A stretch of 47,102 bases of DNA from Promethearchaeota archaeon (GCA_008080765.1 SHMU01000006.1:1-47102); one strand, 5' to 3'; counted from the stretch's first letter, positions 38,701 through 40,271 are shown. Notes: generated from the letters alone by a model not told the origin. Translations and numbers: made by a program.

Positions 38701-40207
38701 TTATACTATTTCTGATGATGTATTAAGAGTAATGAAAGAGACATATATTATGAAAATAAAAATATATATTAAAAATTATAAAATGAATATGGATCTCCCA
38801 CGAAGTTTTGATTTAGATCCTTTCAATGAAGAATTATTTTTTGATACTAAACTTGATGTGTATATCTATGTATATTTATCATATTTAGTGCACAATAATA
38901 TCTATTTTACCCAAGCAGAAAATGTAAATGATTTAATGGCTAATTTTAGACAGTTTTTACCACTTCCGTGGACATCGTCTGCGCCAACCTTAAAAGCGAC
39001 TGCTGATGAGATTCTTAGGTATATTGATGATAACATAAAAGATTATTACTATACGGATATTTCTTATGAAGATTTTGCACGAAAAAATGAGATTTATCAA
39101 CAAGCATTATATTACATTAACAAATATATTACAGATTTTAAATTATCTCAAAAATCAAGTTATGAGCTTCTTTCAAAATACGAATTTACTTCTATTACTC
39201 AACTATTACAACATGCGAAATATATGTCAGAAGAAGTCTTTGAAAACCTAATCAATGAGATTTTCAGCGCGAGTAAAACTGCTAAAAAAACCTTAGGATT
39301 ATATAAGAAATATTATGCAAAAGATCCTGAAATAGTAGATATCTTGGCTCCTTATCGTTTGACTGCTAGTCAAATGACTAAATTTGATGGTATTTCCATA
39401 GATCACTTCAAGGAATTTATAGAATATGCACATGAAGCAGACGCTTTTAATTTGTATCTTTATGGTAAAGAAGCTCTTTCTGATAAAGATTTCTCCGAGA
39501 GTTTTATTGAATTGATTGAAAGAATTCAAGAAAATGAATTTTTTGATCCTAATAAAAAGTCTCACACACACCGTACGTCTTACGTAGATACGACTGAAAT
39601 CCTTCGATCAATGGGGGAATATCTTACTCATGAAAAACCTAGTTTGGGAAAGGCTCAAGTAACCCAAAACTCTTATAGATATTGGAACGCATTTATAGAC
39701 CTTTATCTGCATGAATTAAAGGGTATGAATAAATTTGCGATAAGAGATTTTAAACCCCGATGGAATTCAGAAACTTCTGGGAATTTAGATTCCCATTTTA
39801 TAAATACATTTCCTCAGATAATCGTTTATTGTTTAAATGAATTAGCCGTTTTGGAAGCTGGTATAGATATCAAAAAGGATAAAATAGATATGAATGGGGG
39901 GGCTTTCAATGAAAAAGAAGCAGTTGAAATTAAACCTAGAAAGATGTATATTTTACTTTTTGATTTACTACTGAATGTAGAGAGTTCTGAATGGCATAGA
40001 AGATTGGAAAAGAATATTAATTTAGAAACTGATTATGAAGTAGATTTGCCAGATATTTATAAAATGTTTTTTATCGATTTTTGGAAAATTGGAAACATTA
40101 AAAACTTTCTGGAAGATTCCGGCTATTCCGAGAACCAAATTGAAGATTATGAAAATAAAATAAAATCTTTACAAACACAGATTGGAGACTTGATTCCTAC
40201 TCCCTAG
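5723..40207 (+). CDS. Giant (11,494 aa) secreted/cell-surface multidomain adhesin-like protein with hydrophobic block and long alpha-helical C-terminus
   Basis: Single open frame of 34,485 nt. N-terminal 'LIKIPIMIIFLCLMPLIVGIP' signal peptide; numerous beta-sandwich-type modules; abundant N-glycosylation sequons; C-terminal hydrophobic segments. Coding nature supported by consistent domain-like motifs along the whole length. Confidence 0.93.
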   Translation: MNRLIKIPIMIIFLCLMPLIVGIPNIERIEHPEIEFSYVDPDLRMGLAGYEFDPDDIDMLEFGSFEDTIGSKKLTINDMFISKVTIPYLKRFQLGHMLYFIYPGDNVFCNLPWHEIENEYRLVSNYIFGPVENETLYTQFKFNELDLIPGNYTLKSYYSVFRCFQWQLSYPKTFNLELHKDSFHVIPHLKYENSSITPGIVYTIDNLDGSFTVIYRGRIINSAGEGVSGKRLNLFLEHYNEFNSIANISTGPEGYFNYNKTVYGAFDVNSLARITFNGDYLYKPWDHVEYAGLEYSINGERFFPDIDPEDGIPDWPFDWDDLPHEDHTEYEWSKEELSFLAEFNETEGQYTYDSINNLQGVLQDNTSFTNYGRHDNGMQFGAMGGSIYFDDILDEILNNTDQFTATAWIKPSQFNLNKSENEIQNTFLSKEGIFEVGFNKSGLQVFLNTNDGGDLAMYGNNNTIILNEFHFIALRYDKNDVDVYIDNTWYYHTSAPIEEPWLNATNTSSNGGDLVIGSDAHNKSYFSGIIDEVSIFNTSLSDFGIEYYKGFDALKIEPQILKPDGEGDWTPIENEECLKEEILFKTSILTGNTYIDDVSFYLSESYPDLTSPELENWTLIKKFDKNQREYHYLKDSFELPDGNYFLIVKATDIEGYTIYNVAKKNSQPISFKIENINNSINFSYVDINGRINHNSQIKLYAENLITPYINSIDLSLTYQNNTDHLTKTPIPYSIIKENYNLIELNSIREWVDNNSLLPAHYEISLGVNVSFYYPEFDSYYNSIYYQLEPITLDIKPSDVSILTGGDYSLSFGTIYDDKDNSIITFGAQCDESDFHSIEVKYRYNTTSSQEWISYKTFNLQQPSSLLNATIDLFSMRDDSINLQFVVYDNLGNAKVLQNIDYFLIKDMNNHDFDVVGINDDIIYETTTLGFIDPNVCILPYDNDIDKCVISTSYETFELTTKYTEDEFVYFSDIDPLEDFKLDSSLYNILGSTFTSIPITIDLIQNDQVIYQHIIVITATDKTFNDTVQITDLSVNTSLIENNIYLSVNGSLDIYANPHSIPYIVQGNAPIIYIYNQFGTLIDTIILSPVCDGNASLTYSQQIEIHNNKFIVPKPALNEGDYIITIDEVIIDNIEYNCSYYIDDDEILIKILALENVDGFYNDTNPIKVDFSYTSYNRSSEQYFGSYNFQKLPQGIYNLTAVFYDISQEESIYHYNNLIIDFQAVEIYPLFEGVPRIHPETGMISFYLNDVSGIQSVSLNDTINGSWVIDENFYTFAFNDSNLNDGFLDLQIIATDTLNQTSTLNFTIFLDKTPPQFDIMGDYPTHWNGLYSMQFEIIEDSPYELLFSVSHYNTYYDDLRFTTLREGDLYEILFDSLQVNDGRYNITIFAIDAAGNIANFTYEGIYFENSPPLILSITESVYVDNTLIYSEEFDEMVYFNDQKVIDILAIDLVSDDFDWIDVNPLYQEQYGVKAINMYYTEPLAWYPLSIAGEFDYNILSYKLEGDLQEIKSLKSLRIKDTILDEFELIRNGADLYIQFSEQYAYLLSPENSDDLEGYYYKTVETPISLQFNTEKHCWELLSDNLNYFNISNLFSLNQGEQFLFWFNISDFMSEINNSFSDNLFITRIYTGIYDNEIDITDDGELFEWSLGTTSNEEGIIIFGSEDYSDSTLNLNSSIIIPNNYSLFKDMNDVARIHLYFSNDSQTYEPLGRAYYSGRDAIWNYYWDYSTIQNYNETLFYIKVLIFDPAGNYIEQIQPVHIFDYTAIQMIANDVYSAIINYNASALENVKDFQGIIENLGNSNLIWDSVVQYYHPLECEWFPLSTSPIQLISNGTYHSYEITWDINIDADFLNSIYNLTYQYLPVKVSPLTENTVWGSWGLFESHWQPIIVLKEGDSVNIEVYKFNESNGWVLDEKYSSQGYIEYLNDSIYKLFDINGDNLPEIIRLTLLSIDIIYFDGVKWDIIENATKLSQFSYFTFDVFKDVDFSYLITAQIDNLGEYSIWKYIFTSDFELQVVRYMNAPEDLTPTALHINYIMSASEPSILLGGRMGDSYTSQLFLYDFNLNFIEIISNYILGKISLIKSETINGIDTILVGIERLAIGQMDIILTFHYDYLLQEWIKYQISDFGDRQFRLIDLLAITEGNTQKLIIASNNGIFTTQINFNTDIQTITSPKLFVVDTFSKSELSLDGTRYIQVELFNTPIESIKNIFYKKDGAWTPLDSRNYEHSKFEVKLYLDQEIYDNFEEIKIYYTFISFSQEEKSIIDPSFNTLEGIVNTPSIRASSIIYDESELPLLWLNPTTPLEGTSSTQDWKLFSDLSDWNSRGINYHYSPLLSGPGSFAEYPSVETEWTEISNSNPYELFKTNELENSLINYGDNYDSGELSQDLRGYGDFEENNYIDGVYLSNPLLSESYDFTELYQAGIHNEEDNLDNVYNYYEGSQKIIVQNELIDYNLLADLSDTNIISAGEFPSFDVLFSGKEFANNWDFDGSDEIDNDKIKSVDYQYWSTSSPVPQATANIIRGYSQSTDTYYMESEYDADIFDYLIDVYHGIILTFDTNVDRFGEEKIKDINLNINWRAYMKEGTAPSSGDINYIQILNLQSEVWETIDSNNYDSTSYREDTLNLKDLICNGNIDNIDEYIEDSTGKVKIRILNKGRTVDINPGLATDYYWNARIDILNPNTYISIEHSYDDVLYEDNTLLQDAYVVSWFYTATNFGNEPYLVVGDQRFGWPPVIRYYLYTYLHANISSSYLTESYAENPDLYLYCTSYGRDVWLAPMDMLRLYNTTEFYESTITWNNKPPSTGILGDYYNYEDHTWISMDLPLDQEYFLLEPSYTELKQAEFHSTEHSWNKPYTRNYINKFFQNDNYVYMQTDDYQELSLISPTFEDTYLEMGDFFILDLQTNQNDLKLELLYNGEVQKEISVYEQNDWYERQTRGAYIDEDVKFNQIKLIASLQPTDYVKIFNIEAGRVYKSPNIQTKELESVLNDEGDEYLSLFMATAGQNYGVELTQNLPMTDREGFDSLLVSFDASIFSQYSQSDLDLPLSVQMYNYKSGEWESIPIFPVVTNLADTLAGYNQELLDYSFWRWKKEITEFGSLSGFRPRWTSIIENGYFDRTGIMGSETTNQGQISVLSDTQAPYPQQIRWTKDTTEDADWHGTWGNRDIMDLSVGDTFVYSGYYKTSNTGTCDTLRLDMRMTNWDRISNYEDINLIEDGQWHYFETIIRPNIKYSGEIVWLFEWGDGSGGHLELCGLTVSKENLNTISFGSTFPASISDSKLWFDNTEFDPTLGACFLDNRQQQPHKLNSYWAYKHYSDYEGFRTKTLYYDSDYNSHKFQFSPIEIDPHNFYTSTEDFPDAQSIDMQFSKANFFDDFIKNGREIKIRLITNKLGSGEYMCIGDFKTHTLTNSSYLNYDNFDYAYDLVETTRFPDKIDLKEDGVYLYGQSSFNFDTQQNLIEKFQTDLNFYFDSYDTIMKPILLYEPIQLYAGDEIIVTCKPFTSNDIILSLGSPNYQQAYQLLLLENQNKNFETRKIRLNVPQDILLDSITFMGQLGRNEFLNICSVSIMGFDRDPRIDAFIEKIDMRKVEVIDGIEVSDSSYENAEETDLQYWSINSEYKSEHELTIETWFSTLSPEQLLDAKKLQIRLNAYSNQLPLIMFSYSFWNFGTGRYEVITPIFEEETGDVLFEFERDIFNEKLFNTENNTYMLQFKIQCKWNQPFSLNIDSLYANIVGLWNNAYDLYQAKFVFSKVQSVQNGQITLMLDDDVFITLDDEDLRPPEWGENEVVFYYNSSSELWNIYVNYDKTIRSTTPPNKTIYDPFPKIPIPRIITDYSQDNDGIIFHTIDSLFYRRIQNEYDFESYKHLIACSRKEHIDFRDFGDSNIITQSKHTFTQVSSDIRVLYSFQDEMIPENIFSYNLIPEYMDNDTLDNFFLNKHEYYENVIPLTKFNLLEAEYHSPINILGKSFFEADSHLDALKPSNDTLYSMNPCLWGYSVSEDLDNLDIGATSGLDIISAEREWSFNLPSEYEEYYDDEQEHNGRWHHANIYADISTGGGPLTPLTGYALLSASLDVWDYAVGSFKTVSTWGVIPMVTPDGIPYPIIDSKDDVMYIDTSSLTDPIADNGQMNFRFTYIGMKQGDWITIWADFGDFKIDLYFESHLNATLEFEEDVLDGETDYALFFLGKTDSFSLSKPEVRIKREGEEAWERVFEFTDEWSLHSVYSLDNPTALNIYFPHYPSYTPSISLDDFFLFKMDSISESNFSIDDCKCIEIESSRAKNYTGIVGNEDSENYMRFYNDPIFGNNNLEFTLRNTIITPTFGRSDEVFTDLELDDLNLDFHLYTQNFPSSSDFVEGFDPTKYDIDTLNYSEGRFKHSAIDEIQVPLITPIQLTFEEDLALLNDASLQLELALFEEISIQNRKYNDEWGLRHRLVYYNHSSESWEDFDGIININSNGITRSVWTPENEDLSNPLYYIQEPDLNYFVPLYDTNDISLFNPFLLKNLHSGILKDNQISLAWISYIFPYNLSERPFERENSSIPIFISQEIDVKECVLLQDYMPVVYSESTFSSTQELNDDFEIPLNILEPKVGEIVKVIGHYRTIDGILENHPIFNYYITNDGKLSIKFCNKRDLFTNITIYYTPLVKFKHVSEGSIEKWYAPESIGLYSSPYFITNVQDSEKSYGSAIHPSLPTNITFSEDDQGPYIMFKNGIIPIDDVYGAVHYAKYDEAYTFSHPIEDYILCPHEILENQDNLIDGKLSIDIKVGFNDVKYSELSQVDAQDYHIKVQLYLRDEKGQTTYIGKKKYSLSSDSLDFSLHRLNISLSSFNLIEKGMSLIAQALTKDLNNDLLIKVSSQIANVKVNGPLFRGYYAQQIINSTFSAQTTNEQKNYNGYSVTQDYIQESQQNVALTFIQQGKYTFNSELLKYNELFELISLKAGNIHVNEKDYIFNQAEQTITLLGNYSSFSGILLANISYQAFQWKHNRISTLEPIIISFPSQNYIEQYTKYLEFCIDFNSIPGFEVWNFDPITGEQILTQEEKSANLLSLYLFNFATYIWDKVNPIIYEAYNTTFSYVLDRKNIQFENYYNRTSEGFQVKAILAVESEEGIEEYFSVSSSLDINGISANLYYNLPKTEYYMNPSVMFDIDVSKYLKNEDNILQELTINLNYQSNLEMADALMQYALIEEQYSFFLQDKYLHFTEFNLTDGISLTLSKEQLEGLVFHSKEHDAYYLRGKLEYDWNCIMEMNLQNVNAEITASLSLNYYDMIAKYTSIDTTQISTFNLNGVNANSYELQEIQAPNYVENDGSIQMMEDDSISDIGILGGFLRNSPSKQRLMIKQQLYNRFEEAQEYESQDILIEQRYNDYILRFNTPIGYLNSPTISYVANNQNFIFTTCYQVKNVSFYYFNESISEYYYLDEFISEQNDHEHWSLELINISELTGIGNNETLQVKITLEDFFGNTNDYIFNYTTDYEAPLLQIFIGDGSESFEHPSNNIATPSIPIMFNHNELLDTVSTHQYRIIDLTTGLNTEWIDFKIEDITIIGNLAKELPQNFTIEYKVIDICGNTAINSTYNNDYRQICYSSEIDIVWNENDNTINLSSQEFSERELTFEGDFGGIDTLDVKINGFHFGSAVKISSDNIYSINFGTENTMNTIIGYSDSLLNSKIFSNNNPANHYCWDTRRENMFGVTKHVLIDGDLYIVNPLTDNKTVVMDLNYLYERGFSLPEFVNIHEAYYYNKSADYSKESISFGHYLVDRDGKVAFPKNSIIHLLYNESQHIAGQKIYFDYTSSPFAESLRLLNAEGFFINISIPALYYRHTTLEKLTVLFNDIMGNTYSKTFYDLDLRKYFMDTVKEQYEHIVFGMGKMMNLQLFIDMNELRLSNPDAGGVFDLALLDSISFQIADNKRWPTSFMEYNEDYSVLNLPYQRFAVHDIRLYNYLSDIVHTDEEGLVSSTIELIASENYNYHANDQIKIARQVIPITELKIFHNREEITGQEQTIPQVEYSDKIEIYFKYNHSNEQIPFDDISNPLLTLINRDTNEIISLSNCYYITKFDEISPDGYYKGYYYGEFDLPKRLGTYSLKIGSNGTPIQDFVMEEKEFEIEVIQEKVSNIYLEDNTFELNYGEDSLILEGCILDNDNTLMEDEVYEYKWEEAYDGETSHILNFQFPYGDRNFIDKNQFIIYYLTENLEKKPLYVNYEGEYFKNNSILAEKNPQINFVNNQFILTIYWKKGMEETASFINYDTNLLVSYKLLRGNPISPVSYSSFDTSEHSNFDNLVNVPFKQYDMITNTWKSEGNFIETFQIEKQLIEKEVQYTSTPQIIIEGPKYENGGENITLGITYLHSISINNSETIFYRTLDSSKYNWSIDENGRLIIDYQDFKADDTLIVSYHSYHPVLLSHPIAENDPSSYIKSLNISRISTQKITYQFNSAEFTISEDGYRLYFHDLYNSVIKNNFSLTDNFEISYHAPFDKKIDLSKNLILSLLNEQGEYIAFDTVSLDSLGFFKYENSFDKNGLNLHLQYGTTINTLRLSYLPLEINRQLLDYTQDEEPIYSHQQGVWEKYIQVVAEGTKAKLKLVNYATQDMVVSQSFIRERQYHFNKNPLEALEEGQEYTSLSFDVLAKEDYEFTYKLTDWNDNPLQDAIIWMHIGFMPKSKTGFINEKAVLDDGTPIYYESLGTELLTSIGPGEMPNKMFSRPLVYPIQYPNTEKSNYGPLIWDFAKTNEFGEVTFDISFDHDYIEQFADIFGTIEGMNSIEDIVLYHRAFLAPFEWNKMIINDPNQFVSSASGKVFNSTESVPEYNEQQQILTDPTYVEGLIRIHKGDIALGGGDYLSYKLPDLTIFEHLEDLSFPIYVTEANPIPTDVSTTLEGLTKIYEATELEATSKNILDDDYNYRVLIDIFNPSGENVFEHTTMYDIEKTANGGRITITNETMRRIIEQLGSGISTIKIQVAESEYYKESHPIYIPLEIVPPNYLRFGEKNMHIDVISPFVSAWGTARDSDNNEMIFESNYPVLSGAVWMEPDFNGEGEELELNKNDEIQVDLDCILHNDDGTHTRFTLRDDVLLSSGNLDGIMTFELPLGPEDAFLMGLECDLNISFDIDYYTKDNIFEENRDITIYLLDLRLEANPSSSTPKTYWSLYRDGIISPTEKVNIEQSSGFEINEGNLELGKSTEDYSYGQPFYNIYYEDKNEYGFEQESPLLDLIALSNIIPLSIVGIKDGNTYEFKKDMDWEIINSQSDELYKNTLIRFIENTPDVGTEFAIYYNFIFDFDSNNYAKIMLGSTNSLNESSIEIQLDDGFLPPSNESRAPMFTEFREKFDDTVATEFDLNYGKVDLTEDEFIIYNKEELNKTGDLTIFITENKFIHLSFENPPDDFTVMYGIKSQYELGFGFQKVNKTYSNSIRELFNCESSIIVDRNYNELSALELDETALYIGLDNLNESTKVIIQDLPLLHSPELNFSFVLDDLLMNYLRNFAGEPNTLTFQFEYDFGESYTYQSESEEILLDYDEIVNYYDAGENGSYYFNFNKEFQELYDFLGATKIDVIITISQKGNNNNVIPYLILKKMDYLSDTRILEMYDNMPYTKNGQLDVKSVLNTPHYLQILTLPFRDSNTFDFENMPDSPFNLLENSEITVSISDLPHSALAALHITQNEIEKLGDKVTLPVNDENFNIIMNLALFTDAYNIEETIYQQGYIDLYYGSGTEIDGENYYTTNLTLSREGVGDYQSEISNHNPISWMNEYAFTNKFISTDDINVYGNVFYHELFNLSSHSYDVLNQTQIASLFDFDLYDTTIYFGLRLSHHDVQTLDSIHFPCNYSLSIHGFPIGEYEWEQLKYIEIINNTFNCECESYDLSSISCLSQNDYALAEYYGVPYILFFQPIETIRQYCDEEGLIMVDFHAKEIFDEGFDYSIHESTAKGIPSTIEWNFSYENFTNYNLHPDFNEDHFFTISYPALEWDQFDEMYIRNTTDEFIFQPKEVFNISSIYFRDVYKINISIEHEIPEREWSLGTQLFRKIYLLLQNKNNKYYTKQISIPNLNFIIQDTNKSYIYEIDFDALNEYISINYPNYQIKDETYIFFEASYDSDELRYELSQVPFNYQFIESNDPEHHITLYINGQFVCTSNEALFNEYVYAIKHGYIYFSEYAQNDLLNPGDKVKVEYNYKMSPHLLERKELLMTIYPWSNRFNTPINNLLSSGTTSSSTQSTYRERWRKLSGGSLIMPFEYSLNIDDIYSLYLSYRLNQRDYYEEKFEVDYGSDYTYEIIEDNLKSTVSLLNHSVQVFYYDYNNEIQFLKEDYFEVNYELGTLKLLRDISKDGTYDRNPITAFNALDEFYVSYKPIAIDQEVLTYKFTNYRPNHDATDQNLEVDNWKVYGENVSQVLPNFDAFYFMDEEESDYSKYICYASQLGVYLKEGDLLEFDIENELEGIDEDLLSKIHQGQFKALHINTKIENLESLDYLLVTLKNHQNISISEQYFTREDLLLLENEININLPQSPNTLKYVTFEPFSREDGKYTSENKKGMPNIQFATWEDDKTTIIDNSDYLSIVLEEDLLTDPGSLEIAYIFNEKLEQFNFPDYYPIKWKYEDEVYFLQIPHQYIDSTDPSVLKCFEDGEQLIIRYQTPIKKGISIGFGKMYFDKNENLDIPPIECLLINANKTTEQYYHEFTKDYYYSLEIPLTPFDTEFSGTYGTAKLDIDLSDLEEFADDSREIDFSNLLFTVNDPSYELSINEFVLVDSVQNPIRSYDSVNLNRIWEYTEIEEYVSDENPIDDEYYFDFENPHLFYELPNATWLQYIKVYDSDGNYYSAGESGDQHQLHYDNKTNTFSWNENYTYQELLGFIFEDKKIIEANTELFIEYCINTSWQHPITINKENIDVKSLLLKYSCDIDEYYLLGTHDELASVLSPEYDITQYYQENFNVYRQTDSYTCNLSISDYAGNLTLIDDFMNVSLYSVIGIKVNFESDELIDNPDFAVSFNIEDESIAITDLNPSDGLLDVFDTISVILNYSSGPISAYTKIILLDHFYNDTLSNYELKDTFYSYIDIEFSSISETGVERVLIGESADIIASEYSQLNPISYCRNIHISTNDIFNNYGSSAYDYYELYYDAFNIVYEADSDYDGRGEYKHVIDVDKDGIYDIIKYGVENEEESIIWHTIIQDYHGYKKELQMTEDERVATDWFDLEDSEFTGLAASIINPFDIAGSILTGLDRDDYWGKKVIESETKITRCSQIDYYNLRLDLDRDGYADKEVTYQKFDTVVEQEISKTIKFLMAAKKVSGWEAMMSDLTRLFKGEQMDPIFNYLLTEKGLDLMVQEFWELPILAKLGLLLSGSDLATLLLTYRKLILHDTKVYKEQVSSEELTYADWEQGIVKEKRIYTNDFSEDNMDMNSNLLFGNILARNKITNIETGESQQISFNPFIPFTDPKDIAWSKQTWGPDNVPIYYDSLTMMNDEDEVETTNYYERTITINLFTRSSLLYGYGDLFAPVGASHINRFELTGVFITPPDGVYFSSDKEYFLLGAKIPGHYFYYDTAEGEKDGYYDTVYILAPGENPDGSYNVISLAFNYDGKHDIKPYTIIHDLDLSVDAEEVFMISLLTYGHPFAETIRDYFAEEWLKIFELRPQDSIFEVYKSVLSAGTHPLLFEIARTETYTRSWNIFGERMLEDILEQTLITTTSMAIGLVVKILMYSNPYTAPLAKVTSGLAYFTCYSILTKYFMDEKAHLASTEQKAYTFYTFGSRLPISLNDRAFSDRLLRDSQAAALMGHPAAYYTTVRGGATGYEYTAEVITSPPNQARMWSAMAGLPLYIVTLRPEFYLGLDFDNTVIDYEQFTSELYAYNDYPFYTYYHTYRSELPKMYDTYQYNTLGYVEQKITGATLVANLISPAEPILNEIRPVCVDGVPQYIFDKESIISHENPLYKPIVLSKERYMILERYGMITPGHLGIIVKNCEVLNSLGLEPYAMKATEATEFGAKIPLSIGKGFDYPIISINLNIKQGSNTIDTIPLSEDIYTIKDGNLYLDTSLEEISSKSNKYRTLLIQGGNNVYYYIEIIFKRFVSMDSLNPSDPSYQDYINLALIQANQYAIMDIMHQKTFAEVSSQMIAEIGYTEVLTLASTALTAMAMILDSWSTQALQEAYKKVGQEATKSFYKTFISTFKNNIVQKFSKDCATKLLGELAMAFIINPINEMLEEVIRDAVIESFVEGFVREMGGSENLGFWLSNLATSLRETVSFSKMSEGISRISQEYKSNSINSRIAEIKSNMEGEEISQKERTELAEELDQLNKESLSLYSSEEKSEQLSSVSKLCGGLITLLSSLSFNLGGGILLSSMTKFLKTSFGPYFKQKFIDIYTELTSKKDTISKQKEKGRVLTTKDLKIDEKISLDKDRPPIPMDIDQDTYSSSEVRGGPKIFNTYDSINSEKLKTLLDQIRLDRYYKRYVQKENVYQENEYVKDSIDKIVRNSEDLDLHGKGEEIFGILFDAKTELIKEGFSIDARVFDMYSLCFIDPDTMIVGLTEDDFESFWELSDAELTARGFNTREMQRAYTRKTGKDPYYRGDLSKPYKSFLRDEFSFQFGKSYRTAEIKNYKLMKGASLSQITYEIKTKLLKRNRQNIDLGLVIVEGKTVVPIPPNTANVYDYCISHGINNIALSKMIFYPSRFIRVEGGTRPLFIQTPNWETMVRNGKAGSPYYKMFYDLRDDFIPFLNSLGFNVKEYSDVEKTLGMAKKSYIHLLKKLKVGSYQERGTLKFYFQPEEEFIVRWESSLLVKLYREGIKIGSINDKGEVAPELERKLKMVKDYFEPIYSLLGYTRPNIYYRDAYRFLYMISYTLYDYGIVSSPYPTTIDKLIHGKKHDSGYRLIYKFLKDKDTYETTESGKATLFWNDVIHLLDKNLRTGVIDQNKYNTILRELYEIKVGEKWEENLFNPVRKFDWLDYSNTNFGKFFIDLFKTEPFKTFWGGLSKTYISELLFGNYAYVSAQISGGGEASISKLIESICRVLSLSQEDFDYTISDDVLRVMKETYIMKIKIYIKNYKMNMDLPRSFDLDPFNEELFFDTKLDVYIYVYLSYLVHNNIYFTQAENVNDLMANFRQFLPLPWTSSAPTLKATADEILRYIDDNIKDYYYTDISYEDFARKNEIYQQALYYINKYITDFKLSQKSSYELLSKYEFTSITQLLQHAKYMSEEVFENLINEIFSASKTAKKTLGLYKKYYAKDPEIVDILAPYRLTASQMTKFDGISIDHFKEFIEYAHEADAFNLYLYGKEALSDKDFSESFIELIERIQENEFFDPNKKSHTHRTSYVDTTEILRSMGEYLTHEKPSLGKAQVTQNSYRYWNAFIDLYLHELKGMNKFAIRDFKPRWNSETSGNLDSHFINTFPQIIVYCLNELAVLEAGIDIKKDKIDMNGGAFNEKEAVEIKPRKMYILLFDLLLNVESSEWHRRLEKNINLETDYEVDLPDIYKMFFIDFWKIGNIKNFLEDSGYSENQIEDYENKIKSLQTQIGDLIPTP
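6340..6610 (+). other. Ig-like/CNA-B-like domain in giant protein
   Basis: 'GSFTVIYRGRIINSAGEGVSGKRLNLFLEHYNEFNSIANISTGPEGYFNYNKTV' follows the 'G..i.d..G.pv.g..v.l......t...G.f' pattern. Confidence 0.5.
6706..7380 (+). other. LamG/concanavalin-like jelly-roll domain in giant protein
   Basis: 'GRHDNGMQFGAMGGSIYFDD...FTATAWIKPSQFN...EFHFIALRYDKNDVDVYIDNTWYY...GGDLVIGSDAHNKSYFSGIIDEVSIFNTSLSD' carries the hallmark LamG 'G.iDEv.iyn.aLs' ending. Confidence 0.85.
9460..9980 (+). other. Tandem bacterial Ig-like domains in giant protein
   Basis: '...LDLQIIATDTLNQTSTLNFTIFLDKTPPQFDI' and '...RYNITIFAIDAAGNIANFTYEGIYFENSPPLILSI' (classic 'a.D.aGN......vD.tPP.v'). Confidence 0.8.
11360..12220 (+). 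other. Beta-propeller/VCBS-like region in giant protein
   Basis: Repeating 'LFDINGDNLPEIIRLTLLSIDIIYFDGVKWDII', 'FDVFKDVDFSYLITAQIDNLGEYSIWKYIF', 'IILTFHYDYLLQEWIKYQI', 'LIIASNNGIFTTQINF'. Confidence 0.5.
13770..14190 (+). other. DNRLRE-like domain in giant protein
   Basis: 'LLQDAYVVSWFYTATNFGNEPYLVVGDQ...PPVIRYYLYTYL...MLRLYNTTEFYESTITWNNKPPSTGILGDYYN' matches the DNRLRE pattern ('da.v......nyG....l.vG', 'l.f.l..l', 'vTWnn.P'). Confidence 0.8.
15010..15500 (+). other. CBM-like (carbohydrate-binding jelly-roll) domain in giant protein
   Basis: 'ENGYFDRTGIMGSE...DLSVGDTFVYSGYYKTSNTGTCDTLRLDMRMTNWD...LIEDGQWHYFETIIRP...GGHLELCGLTVSK' resembles CBM4/9-type 'NGdFE.....G....SGw.k.......DG.W.......' modules. 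Confidence 0.6.
33038..33433 (+). other. DxDxDG calcium-loop cluster in giant protein
   Basis: In-frame 'DSDYDGRGEY' (33038), 'DVDKDGIYD' (33080-33106), 'DLDRDGYAD' (33407-33433). Confidence 0.7.
34700..36700 (+). other. Hydrophobic (possible TM) block in giant protein
   Basis: Hydrophobic stretches 'MAIGLVVKILMYSNPYTAPLAKVTSGLAYFTCYSILTKYF' (~34718-34840), 'VLTLASTALTAMAMIL' (~36000-36065), 'LLGELAMAFIINPI' (~36200-36245), 'LCGGLITLLSSLSFNLGGGILLSSM' (~36598-36675). Confidence 0.55.
36930..40204 (+). other. C-terminal ~1,090-aa alpha-helical domain(s) of unknown function in giant protein
   Basis: Abrupt switch from beta-type, Asn-rich sequence to helical, Lys/Tyr-rich sequence after a charged linker ('SKKDTISKQKEKGRVLTTKDLKIDEKISLDKDRPPIPMD'). 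Confidence 0.6.
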
Positions 40208-40232
40208 ATTTTTTTTTATTTTTCTATTATTT
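40208..40232 (+). terminator. T-rich archaeal-type termination region after giant gene
   Basis: 'tttttttttatttttctattatttt' immediately after the TAG stop codon. Confidence 0.45.
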
Positions 40233-40271
40233 TATAATAAGCATTATTTTATTGTAAATTAATATCAAATT

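Noticed and set aside
6639-39571. Many small ORFs (60-113 aa) on both strands inside the giant gene (e.g. 36130..36471 -, 17031..17339 +, 22286..22591 -)
   Set aside because: They overlap a strongly supported long coding frame, have low-complexity translations reflecting its codon usage, and show no recognisable motifs; treated as spurious.
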